Positions 34,935 through 42,741 of a stretch of 64,000 bases of DNA are shown piece by piece. This DNA comes from Pseudomonas fluorescens. GTDB taxonomy: Bacteria; Pseudomonadota; Gammaproteobacteria; Pseudomonadales; Pseudomonadaceae. The DNA lies in contig NZ_LACH01000003.1 of NCBI RefSeq assembly GCF_000968015.1, positions 1 to 64,000 on the forward strand, read 5' to 3'. Made by a program: the position numbers and the translations under genes. Position 1 is the stretch's first letter. The number at the start of each line of letters is the position of its first letter. The notes under the pieces are model-generated. The model did no database searches. It saw nothing but the letters and a program-made list of their open reading frames with translations, and had not been told where the DNA came from.

Positions 34935-35153
34935 ATGTTGAAGAATAAAATTCAGATCTCGGACGAGTTCGAAGTATTTCCGGTTGAAGAAATCATGTTT
35001 AACGGACGATTGCAGGATGTTTACGAAATCCGTCGAAACCTGGACGCCGGCACATCTGCGACAGTCGCAAGGCTCACTGTCCCTGGGCGATCAACAGTTG
35101 CGCATGTAATAGAGTCGGTAGAGCGGGCAATCAACAACTGCATCAACATCTAA
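34935..35153 (+). CDS. Small SOS-regulated phage protein
   Basis: A 72-residue protein, one of the few + strand genes in the core. The leader contains the LexA box and AAGAGGCC. The sequence (SDEFEVFPVEEIMFNGRLQDVYEIRR, then TVAHVIESVERAINNC) suggests a small alpha/beta fold. It has no HTH motif. Position and control suggest a role in prophage induction, such as an antirepressor or anti-silencer acting on the divergent MvaT-like protein; that is inference. Confidence 0.7.
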   Translation: MLKNKIQISDEFEVFPVEEIMFNGRLQDVYEIRRNLDAGTSATVARLTVPGRSTVAHVIESVERAINNCINI

Positions 35154-35189
35154 ATGAAGATGGCCTCATTCTAAATTAAGGCCCTGCGC

Positions 35190-35648
35190 TTATTTGACGT
35201 GATCGATAACGGCTTTTGAAAGTGCTTGAGCATCTTTAAGCGCCCGGTGCCCCTTACGGACGGGCAGCTTGCGCAGGATCTCTCCAGCCGCCACCCGGCC
35301 AACGAACAACTCAATCGGCTGGACTTCAAAAGTCGGCTCGATCCCGGCTGCTTCGTAAAGTACATCCAGCCAAAAACAGTCTGCTGGGTTGTCAGAACAC
35401 AGCGTTTTGCCGTCAAACAGGCGATTCATCTCTTGCGCGACGGCTAAGGGTGGTTGGCCTTCATTGATCAACTGCCCACGGCTCAGGCAATGCATGTCTT
35501 GAGCATCGTAGCTCCAGTGATCCCAGTAGTCTGCTGGCTTGATCAGTGCTTGATACTCACCGCCTGGGTACACCACGGCTACTTCGATGGGGTAGCTGTC
35601 AGGGGAGATACCAGACGCCTCGAAGTCGATGAAATGTGTTGGCTTCAT
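35190..35648 (-). CDS. DEDD-type 3'-5' exonuclease
   Basis: A 152-residue protein with FIDFEASG (residues 6-13, first acidic pair), SDNPADCFWLD near 95 and GHRALKDAQAL near 135, the three exonuclease motifs including the final His and Asp. Similar short proteins act on RNA or on DNA ends; the substrate is not known. It lies downstream of a membrane protein gene in the accessory block. Confidence 0.75.
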   Translation of the reverse strand: MKPTHFIDFEASGISPDSYPIEVAVVYPGGEYQALIKPADYWDHWSYDAQDMHCLSRGQLINEGQPPLAVAQEMNRLFDGKTLCSDNPADCFWLDVLYEAAGIEPTFEVQPIELFVGRVAAGEILRKLPVRKGHRALKDAQALSKAVIDHVK

Positions 35649-35661
35649 GTCCCCCCCTTGG

Positions 35662-36435
35662 TTAAGATGAACACTTTGTCATCAAAATCCAATCTTTCGC
35701 TTCCTCAAAAAACTCCATCACTCGCAATTGAAGTGTGGATTCGAAGTCTTTCATGGAATTTTGATAAATATCGTAATTTTCCTTAACTTTTTCATCAATC
35801 AACTCTTCATTTGTGGGTTTGCAGCCAAAGTTATCGACCCAAGGGTTTAAAGGTTGAGTACCGTACGCCTCGGCCAACAATCGGATTTTGTCTGTAACAC
35901 CCAACCATGCCAAAGCGTGCTCAGGCGAAAGCTCGGTAGCCATCCCCAGCGTTCCTTGAAAGTCTGAGTACCGTGAATGAGCAGTTTCCATAGCGAATTT
36001 TAGCTTAAGGAACATGACACTGGGTGCACGAGCCGCTCGCACGGCGTCGATGTGCTGCTCTAGGCGTTGTGGTTTAAGAATGCTTGTATCTAGGACAGCA
36101 ATGGCGGTTTCATGCCCGAAGACTCTTGTTCGTTCGTAAGCGTCAACAACAGACGTGAGTAGAAGGTTGAGCAATCGTTGGATTGAACGCTCTCTCTTAG
36201 CCCTAGGCCAGAGGTCAATCAGGAGATAGAAAATATACGCCGAGATCAAACCTACGAGCAAATCACCAAGCACCTCTGAAAAAGCTTCGGATGAAATTAA
36301 ATTACCAAAGGTGGTGCCAAGCAGCGGTGTAGCAAGAGCAAAGTGTAATTTCACTGTGATCAGCAGCGCTAACGAGGCTCCGGCAAAACCTAGAAGTCCC
36401 TTCTCTTTTCGATCATTCCAAATCAACATCAGCAA
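35662..36435 (-). CDS. Membrane protein of unknown function
   Basis: A protein of about 257 residues. A TTG start at 36435 has AGGAG at good spacing; the ATG at 36429 is the alternative. Two hydrophobic segments (about residues 15-35 and 55-75) precede a cytoplasmic helical domain of 180 residues with no known motif. Hydrophobic start plus soluble domain is common in phage defence effectors and superinfection exclusion proteins, but nothing specific supports either. Confidence 0.6.
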   Translation of the reverse strand: MLMLIWNDRKEKGLLGFAGASLALLITVKLHFALATPLLGTTFGNLISSEAFSEVLGDLLVGLISAYIFYLLIDLWPRAKRERSIQRLLNLLLTSVVDAYERTRVFGHETAIAVLDTSILKPQRLEQHIDAVRAARAPSVMFLKLKFAMETAHSRYSDFQGTLGMATELSPEHALAWLGVTDKIRLLAEAYGTQPLNPWVDNFGCKPTNEELIDEKVKENYDIYQNSMKDFESTLQLRVMEFFEEAKDWILMTKCSS

Positions 36436-36503
36436 CCAAGTCTCCTGTGGAGTGCATTAGCATTGCGATTTACACCGTACTTTGGACTCAAACGCCAATT
36501 CCA

Positions 36504-37550
36504 CTAACCAAAGAAAGGGGCAGCAACTATAGGGAATACGCCCGCAGGCACACATATATATTGGCTTTCTGGATCGTATTTCGGAATAGATACCGTTTCG
36601 AACACAGAAAATCTATTCCCTAGGAAACGATGAAATAGTTCAGGCCCCCATTGGGCCACGAGCATTATATGTACCGCGCCCAACGCAGAAATCAATGTAT
36701 GCAGGGTTGCTTTTTCAAATTCTCCTTCTCGGTCGTGCTTAACTGCATTATATGAGTCATACCAGCCTAAACTTTTAGTTGTTTCGCCCTCTTCCGCGCT
36801 CCAACCTTTGAAAGGGTAAATAACTGGATAGCTAGGATAATTTTTCAGCTTGACACTCCACTCATCAAGACGAAGGAGAGGTAGCAGTTTTACGTAATCC
36901 TTAGTCGAATATGATCTCTTGGGAGTTGACCTATTTCCAGACATCACCCCTCTCCAGCACGTCTCGACTTCGGTGCAAGCTAGAATTATAAGCTCCCTCA
37001 CTTTATGACCAAAGCAACAATCATTAGTAGGGTTCGGCTCAATCACTCTAAATAGAGAACTCAGCTCCTCAAACAAACTTGCAGCCGCGTGAGAGGACTC
37101 AATATAAACCCTATGATCATCTTCGGATATGGCCATTCCGTTGTATCCAGAATCGAAAGCATTTCTGGACGGTATGCCACGCCAAACCCTGGGGTGATAC
37201 TTACCAGGTTCAAGAGTAAGAGGCTGAATAGTAGACTTTTTTATGTAAACATTGTTTTGGGAGGCTACCAGTGCCGCAGCATTAATTTCAGGACTGTAAT
37301 CAGCGAGGTCGCTGGCGGTACCTACATAATCACTATATCTATGCCAGTGATCCAAGTTTGTTGTGAATATGCCATTAGATTTATGGGGGAGATAAACCGA
37401 AATATCATCACCTGATTCATACCAGATCGCTCCAAACTTCCCGTCGTGATCCAGAAATCCGTATGTATTCATCCTGCGTCCCCAATATTCTGAAGGGTGA
37501 TGATGCCACAAAGCCTGCATTCCAGCGCCTCCCTGCGCCAGATTTGCCAT
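36504..37550 (-). CDS. Hypothetical protein with HEPN-like segment
   Basis: A 348-residue protein starting at 37550, where its ATG overlaps the portal stop (TGATG). The C-terminal part has SLGWYDSYNAVKHDREGEF followed by a hydrophobic helix (LISALGAVHIMLVAQW), a pattern often seen in helical domains of unknown bacterial proteins that resemble HEPN folds. No clear R-x4-6-H nuclease motif is present. It is the first gene of the block inserted between portal and scaffold and is AT-richer than its neighbours. Confidence 0.6.
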   Translation of the reverse strand: MANLAQGGAGMQALWHHHPSEYWGRRMNTYGFLDHDGKFGAIWYESGDDISVYLPHKSNGIFTTNLDHWHRYSDYVGTASDLADYSPEINAAALVASQNNVYIKKSTIQPLTLEPGKYHPRVWRGIPSRNAFDSGYNGMAISEDDHRVYIESSHAAASLFEELSSLFRVIEPNPTNDCCFGHKVRELIILACTEVETCWRGVMSGNRSTPKRSYSTKDYVKLLPLLRLDEWSVKLKNYPSYPVIYPFKGWSAEEGETTKSLGWYDSYNAVKHDREGEFEKATLHTLISALGAVHIMLVAQWGPELFHRFLGNRFSVFETVSIPKYDPESQYICVPAGVFPIVAAPFFG

Positions 37551-38887
37551 CAAACAATCGATAGCTCAGTGGCTAGGCGATCGGCGTTCAGGGCGATGTC
37601 GAAGTCGTTGCGCAGGACACCACGTCTTTTGAGCTCGGACAGATATTCGAACTGAGACAAATCACCGTTGGCACGAGCAGTGGCCAGGGCCTGCAATTCC
37701 TCTGTAGATGCGTTGATGCCGTACTCTGTATGCACATCAACACTAAAACTTGGGCTGGACACACGACTAAAATGAGCCAGCATTTCAAATACGGTCTGCA
37801 GCGCCGAAGCCATTGATGTTGCCATCGCGGCAATTTGGTTGTTGTTTTCGCCGGCTTTGAGCGCCCTGCCCGTTGCTGTTTCCACTGCACCATTGTTTGC
37901 AAGCATCTCGATGCCATAAGTCGACATCAAATTCTCCAAATCCACGAGGCTTTGACGTCCCGCATTGATAGCACTGCCGCTGTGCTCTACAAATTTCAGG
38001 TCGCTGCCGGCGCTGGCTACGATCGCAGCGTCCACGCCAATTTTGATATCAGTGCCCTCTTCAATCCCTGACGCGAACAGAATCGGAACGCGGGCAACGT
38101 GCAGGATATTGCGTTGATCGCTACCGTCCTGCCAGTGCGCGACATTCATATGCGCTAGGTCAATCATCGGCGACGGACAGAACAAAGAGCCCTGAGTTTC
38201 GGCAGGATTCGCATGAACTGGAATCACCGGAATTTCCGGCAACCCAAAATCGCGCCAAGGCTCAGTCATCGCATAATCAGCCCCGCCATTTTCCTCGAAC
38301 AAAGCCCACAAAACCCGGCCATCTTTTTTCCGGAATGCACGCACGCGGGACACTACTTTTTCGCCCCACTCGCCGTCCTCGATCGTCGCCTTTTCAGATA
38401 TCCGGATCTCGATCAGTCGCCCGTCCTCATCAAGTTTGAAACCCAGAATGTCGTCCGCCGACAGCCAATACGCGTATGGCTTTCCGCCGTCGACAGGAGC
38501 ATCAACACAGATAAAAGAAGTGCCATTCCACAGAGCATCTGCGAACACTACTGCCGCCAGCGAGCTCACCGAGGCTCCTTTGCCGTCGATATCCTTACTA
38601 AACACATCGGCTATTTCAGAATGCGTGTCAGAAGTCACAACCACAGGACGCGAGAAAGGCTTTGAGCTCAAATTCTTGACGACACGGGAAATGAAGTTGG
38701 TGAGAACTGAGCGCTTCAGGCGTTTCTGGAATGCTTGGGGTGTTTCACCAGGTTCCTTCGGCAAATAGTCAGCACCTGCTTCGCGCATGGCGTCTGTGCC
38801 ACCGCGCAAAGCTCTGATTATTTTCCTGTCGGCCAGGTATTTGCCGCACACGTCGGAGCGGTCTTGGACTTTTACTTGCTGTGCCAT
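37550..38887 (-). CDS. Phage portal protein (DUF4055 family)
   Basis: A 445-residue portal. FISRVVKNLSSKPFSRPVVV near residue 70, YAYWLSADDILGFKLDEDGRL near 150, and PVIPVHANPAETQGS are typical of DUF4055 portals. Twelve copies would form the DNA gate of the head and dock the terminase. The gene follows the large terminase gene by 33 bases, with the recurrent leader GGTATAAT...AATAAGAG. Confidence 0.88.
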   Translation of the reverse strand: MAQQVKVQDRSDVCGKYLADRKIIRALRGGTDAMREAGADYLPKEPGETPQAFQKRLKRSVLTNFISRVVKNLSSKPFSRPVVVTSDTHSEIADVFSKDIDGKGASVSSLAAVVFADALWNGTSFICVDAPVDGGKPYAYWLSADDILGFKLDEDGRLIEIRISEKATIEDGEWGEKVVSRVRAFRKKDGRVLWALFEENGGADYAMTEPWRDFGLPEIPVIPVHANPAETQGSLFCPSPMIDLAHMNVAHWQDGSDQRNILHVARVPILFASGIEEGTDIKIGVDAAIVASAGSDLKFVEHSGSAINAGRQSLVDLENLMSTYGIEMLANNGAVETATGRALKAGENNNQIAAMATSMASALQTVFEMLAHFSRVSSPSFSVDVHTEYGINASTEELQALATARANGDLSQFEYLSELKRRGVLRNDFDIALNADRLATELSIV

Positions 38888-38920
38888 TGGTCTTTTCGAC
38901 TCTTATTGTAATAGCAGTTA

Positions 38921-40438
38921 TTAACTCATTATACCGTTGCGAACTGCGGTGTGAGGGCGTTTCCAGGTCAATCGATAGGCCAGAGCATCCCACGCGTGGT
39001 CGTCTGGGCCTTTGGCCACGGAATCCAGTTGGTCTTCATCTCGTTGCAAAAAAGGCAGTGTTTTAAGCGCGAATTTCGCCGACGTGAAAAAGTAAATGTG
39101 GGGGTTGCTGGGATCCTGAATCTTCGTTGCGTGTAGCCTGGAAAACATTAGCTGTGCGGAGGTGACACGGGAGCCAGGAGACTTGTCCGATGCCACGAAA
39201 TCCATCCCCTCAGATTTCAACTCTTTGGCCACGGTCGGGCCGTTGCCCTGGTCAACCTTGGAGCCATTATGAATCTGGTTGTCTGCCGGCCCAGGTGTAA
39301 TCTTTGCGTGGTTTTTAAGCACAGATGACTGCAGCTTGAGCTCGCGCTGCTTGAGACGTGCGCCTATTTGCTTCGCTGATAGAAATAGCCCAGCGTCTGC
39401 ACGCGTTTGCTTGCCAGTGCGAGGGTCAATTTCAGTGCCGTAGTCCTCACCAACGACAATTAAGCTGCCCTTTGGCGGGCAAAATTGACGACCTCCAGCA
39501 AACACGGATTCCCCATTCGCCTCTGCGTACCACAGGCAACAAAAAGGCGTGCTTTGCCCGAAGTCGAACGACCTATCCACCTTCCAACCGGCAGGAATTT
39601 CGAAAGGATCGAGCAGCAGGTTTTGGCTCCAAACCGGCCCAAACATCGCACCTGTGTCGACTGCCTCCCAATCGCCTTCAAGCCAAGCCGCACGCTTTGC
39701 AGGATCTTCGAGCTGGGCCAGGTAATTTTTGATGTAGCTTTCATCCATGTAGTGATTTTGGAAAATAGTGCCAAACAACGCACACCGCTGGCGGCTGCCA
39801 TCGGCGTTGTACGTAATCTCCCCTGGACGTTTGCCCTCGATAAATCTCTCGTACACCCACGTCCTGCCACAGCCCCATGGGTTTGTGGTGGCGCGCACCT
39901 GCAGTGGCGGCGGCAGCGGCTGTGATTTTGTTGGTTGATAGGCAGTACGAAGCGTGGAAAGCATGGCTTCGTATACGTCAGGCGTTGCCCAAGTCGCCAG
40001 CTCGTCCCAGCCAATAAAGGAATACTGGTGACCGTGGAATTTCCCATCATATTCGCGGACGTGTTTTATATGACCAAAGATCAGGACTTCCCCTGTCGGA
40101 AACGTCCAACGATGTTTGCTCTCATTCCAAGTCGCCCCAGGGAAAATCTTTGGGATCAGGATCGCAGCGGTTTTGACAAGATCAGCGAGGTGTTTGAATT
40201 CTTTTCGCAGGATGATTCCCCGCCACCACGGCCCCCATCCCTTACCCACGTTTTGAAGAAAGGCCATGATCAGCGCATCGGATTTGCCGTTGCCCCGCGA
40301 GCCATGGAAAAGCACTTCCCGCGTCAGATATTGGGGCTGGCCGAGCACCAAAAACATGGTCTGTGAGCCAGGCAGTGGCTGCCAAATTATGTTCTGGACT
40401 GCTGAGGACAACGGTCTGATTTGCTGGAAAGCCCCCAT
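38921..40438 (-). CDS. terL: Terminase large subunit
   Basis: A 505-residue DNA packaging ATPase and nuclease. Walker A is GSRGNGKS (46-53), Walker B with catalytic Glu is FIGWDE (141-146). The C-terminal half has a nuclease-type region with RSFDFGQSTPFCCLWY (first Asp) and DDHAWDALAY (last Asp). It would cut concatemers and pump DNA through the portal. It follows the small terminase and a protease-like gene. Confidence 0.93.
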   Translation of the reverse strand: MGAFQQIRPLSSAVQNIIWQPLPGSQTMFLVLGQPQYLTREVLFHGSRGNGKSDALIMAFLQNVGKGWGPWWRGIILRKEFKHLADLVKTAAILIPKIFPGATWNESKHRWTFPTGEVLIFGHIKHVREYDGKFHGHQYSFIGWDELATWATPDVYEAMLSTLRTAYQPTKSQPLPPPLQVRATTNPWGCGRTWVYERFIEGKRPGEITYNADGSRQRCALFGTIFQNHYMDESYIKNYLAQLEDPAKRAAWLEGDWEAVDTGAMFGPVWSQNLLLDPFEIPAGWKVDRSFDFGQSTPFCCLWYAEANGESVFAGGRQFCPPKGSLIVVGEDYGTEIDPRTGKQTRADAGLFLSAKQIGARLKQRELKLQSSVLKNHAKITPGPADNQIHNGSKVDQGNGPTVAKELKSEGMDFVASDKSPGSRVTSAQLMFSRLHATKIQDPSNPHIYFFTSAKFALKTLPFLQRDEDQLDSVAKGPDDHAWDALAYRLTWKRPHTAVRNGIMS

Positions 40439-40881
40439 TAGATCCCACCCTCAGAACCTGAAAAGCCGTTTGCGCACAATCCTGGTTTGTGTGCAAAAAC
40501 AGCTTCGAGGATGGTGAGGTCTGCAAGTTTCCTGGGGTTGCAGGCATGCGGATCGGGGTCGTAGGCTTCCTGGCCGTTCCAGTAAACCGCATGCAGTGTT
40601 CTCCTGTTGCTTGAGAGCACGGTGAGAATTGCGGGGTGGTTTCGGACAACTTCGGGGCTTGCGGGGTTGCCGGGGGTGCCTAGGTGGTCGTAAAAGGCCT
40701 GGAACGTGGCATATACGGGTGTCAGCCCAATGTTAAGCAAAGCGTTGCAGGTGTCGGCAGCGGTGGTACCGGTTTGCGGGGCTTGCTGGCAGAAACAGGC
40801 GGCTGCTTGCTCGTATGTCAGCGACAAGGCGTTAGCAAATGAGGCAATGCCGCAGTCAGTTTTAGTTTTTTGAGTGATCAT
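40438..40881 (-). CDS. C39-like papain-fold peptidase
   Basis: A 147-residue protein. The start at 40881 overlaps the small terminase by 20 bases; ATG codons further upstream would lengthen the overlap. Cys10 (KTDCGIASFANAL), His97 (TLHAVYW) and Asp108 (YDPD) form the catalytic triad of C39/papain-like peptidases. Between the two terminase genes such an enzyme could process a head protein or cleave a host peptide. Placement there is unusual. Confidence 0.75.
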   Translation of the reverse strand: MITQKTKTDCGIASFANALSLTYEQAAACFCQQAPQTGTTAADTCNALLNIGLTPVYATFQAFYDHLGTPGNPASPEVVRNHPAILTVLSSNRRTLHAVYWNGQEAYDPDPHACNPRKLADLTILEAVFAHKPGLCANGFSGSEGGI

Positions 40882-41392
40882 TGCCGGAGAGCTCATTTGT
40901 TCTTGTTTTTGCGAGCTGAAATGCGTCGGTTTGTTGCTGCTGCAGCAGTTGAGCAAGGTCGAGTTCAGGGGCCATTGTCGGGATCAGGGCGATGCCGGTG
41001 GTGATCTCGCCGGTAGAATCGGTTTTGACGGTGATTTCTTTCCGTTCGAAGTCACCGAAATCGTCGGGCATTCGGCGTGAGAGAAGCTTTTCAGCGGCTT
41101 TGACGTCGCCAGATTTGATGGCTTTTTGGATTGTGTCGATTGCCGGCAGGCAGGATAGTTTTTTCGCACGCTCAACGGACTCTACGAGCTCTACGAACAG
41201 ACATTCTTCGTCAGTCAGATTATCTAGATCAGGGTTGTCGGCAAGGATGTCCCTCCCCCGTGCCTGCCATCGGTAAAAAGCAGCCTCAGAAACCTTAGCT
41301 ATCGCGCACGCGAGCCCAATCGTGGTCGTTCTTTCGACGCCTTTTACGATTTCTTTTAAAAGTTTTGGATTCAGGGACGATGCGCGGGACAT
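40862..41392 (-). CDS. terS: Terminase small subunit
   Basis: A 176-residue protein. The N-terminal helix-turn-helix (TIGLACAIAKVSEAAFYRWQARG, about residues 24-46) would bind the packaging site. A helical middle with SCLPAIDTIQKAIKSGDVKAAEKLLSRR is typical of Terminase_2/small subunits. The Gln-rich C-terminus would contact the large subunit. It lies next to the large subunit gene, separated by the protease-like gene. Confidence 0.85.
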   Translation of the reverse strand: MSRASSLNPKLLKEIVKGVERTTTIGLACAIAKVSEAAFYRWQARGRDILADNPDLDNLTDEECLFVELVESVERAKKLSCLPAIDTIQKAIKSGDVKAAEKLLSRRMPDDFGDFERKEITVKTDSTGEITTGIALIPTMAPELDLAQLLQQQQTDAFQLAKTRTNELSGNDHSKN

Positions 41393-41883
41393 TAATCGAG
41401 AAACCTCACGCCATATTTTGCGATCATCAGTGCGTCTGAGATTCCATCCCTGATCGACCTATTTCCGTACTTGTTCTTTCGCCCGTAAATCTGAGCTGCC
41501 CCAAAAACGTTATGAGCGACCTCCGCAATTTGCTCTTTGCTTAGCCCTGTAAGGCTTTGACCGCCTCTCCAAGCCTGGGGGCGCTCAAGTCTGCACTGAA
41601 CTCCAAGGCATTCTAAAACTGCCCTCGCGCACCCGTACGACTCACCAAACGAGAACATCGAAACAACACCCTGCCCTGGCCGAGCTCCAACCTTTTCAAG
41701 TATGGCCAAGTCAATGTGATACCCGGAAAGCTTGTTATAAAGTGCCCCTGCATCGACCTTGGACTTACCATCCACTTTTAAAATCGGCATGACAAAGCAA
41801 TCGATCAACTCGAAACTTTCGTTGATGATTGCAATACCACCTGTCTGACCTGGGTCTATGCCCACTACTATTCTTTTTGTCAT
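41392..41883 (-). CDS. RuvC-like Holliday junction resolvase
   Basis: A 163-residue RNase H-fold nuclease. Asp10 (GIDPGQTGG), Glu63 (ILEKV), Asp146 and Asp150 (RDGISDALMIA) form the four-acid site of RuvC. Phage homologues cut branched DNA before packaging. It overlaps the small terminase gene as TAATG, linking resolution and packaging in expression. Confidence 0.85.
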   Translation of the reverse strand: MTKRIVVGIDPGQTGGIAIINESFELIDCFVMPILKVDGKSKVDAGALYNKLSGYHIDLAILEKVGARPGQGVVSMFSFGESYGCARAVLECLGVQCRLERPQAWRGGQSLTGLSKEQIAEVAHNVFGAAQIYGRKNKYGNRSIRDGISDALMIAKYGVRFLD

Positions 41884-41905
41884 ACACCCATTATATCAGG
41901 TGTGG

Positions 41906-42607
41906 TTAGTGCAGTGTTGCACTTGAGTTTGTGCGCAAGGCGTCCTTTAAGGAGTTCAGGCCTTTTCCGAAGTGCGTGACGAGCCTCTGGTACTCAGTCG
42001 TCTTGCGGAAGGTTTCTTCTTCACCGACATAGCAAAACGAGAACTTTTTCTGCTTGATCCATTCTTCCATTGTTTGCCTACTTCCGTTTACGCGTGGTTT
42101 GGAAAAAGGAACAATGATGTTTTTTTCTTGAAGGACAAAAATGAAATGGACGTTGTTTTGCTCGGCGACACGCACGTACTTCATTGCCTCGTTGATATCA
42201 CCGAAGACGCCTTTAACTTCGTAAATGAGTCGATCGTTGTTTGGGTCAATACCATCGGGCAAGAACGTGTGCTCGACCACATATTTCATTTTGTAGTCTT
42301 TGTTTTCGTAGTCGCAGTCCTGTAGCCCTCCGAAGAGGAATGCCTCTACTTCAGCCCAGGAACGGAATGGTTTGGGAACTGGGGGAAGGTCTGGAAGAAA
42401 GATTGCATCTTGAATTGCAACTGGCACACGACCATACCTTTGCTCGTTGTACTTGTTCCAGTTGACCTTATGGAGTGCCAGGAGAGCCGCCTTGGTGATT
42501 TGCTTGAGCAACTCAGGGGACACATTGTCAAAGCCACTTAAAAGAGCTCTGCGGGCTGCATCGACTTCACCCATGTTGATTTTTGGCTGTTCGGAGACTA
42601 CTGTCAT
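41906..42607 (-). CDS. PD-(D/E)xK endonuclease of T7 gp3-like type
   Basis: A 233-residue protein. The C-terminal half shows YVVEHTFLPDGID-x6-LIYEVKG, the core of resolvase and endonuclease I-like PD-(D/E)xK enzymes with Asp near 123 and Glu-Val-Lys-Gly near 134. It probably cuts branched or single-stranded intermediates in phage replication. Why it is needed besides RuvC is unclear. The leader has AATAATAAGAAAG. Confidence 0.7.
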   Translation of the reverse strand: MTVVSEQPKINMGEVDAARRALLSGFDNVSPELLKQITKAALLALHKVNWNKYNEQRYGRVPVAIQDAIFLPDLPPVPKPFRSWAEVEAFLFGGLQDCDYENKDYKMKYVVEHTFLPDGIDPNNDRLIYEVKGVFGDINEAMKYVRVAEQNNVHFIFVLQEKNIIVPFSKPRVNGSRQTMEEWIKQKKFSFCYVGEEETFRKTTEYQRLVTHFGKGLNSLKDALRTNSSATLH

Positions 42608-42741
42608 GTTGCACCTACTTTCTTATTATTGTTGTTGTGTGCTTATGATTTAATTATATGAAAGGAGCAAAACGTGTAGCAACTACCTTTTTTCATTAAT
42701 TGAAATTATTTTTAATCGAGGCGTCCATGCCTCTTTTAGTA

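Noticed and set aside
36504..37550. HEPN RNase toxin
   Set aside because: The helical pattern is similar, but a clear R-x4-6-H motif could not be found, so only an HEPN-like segment is reported.
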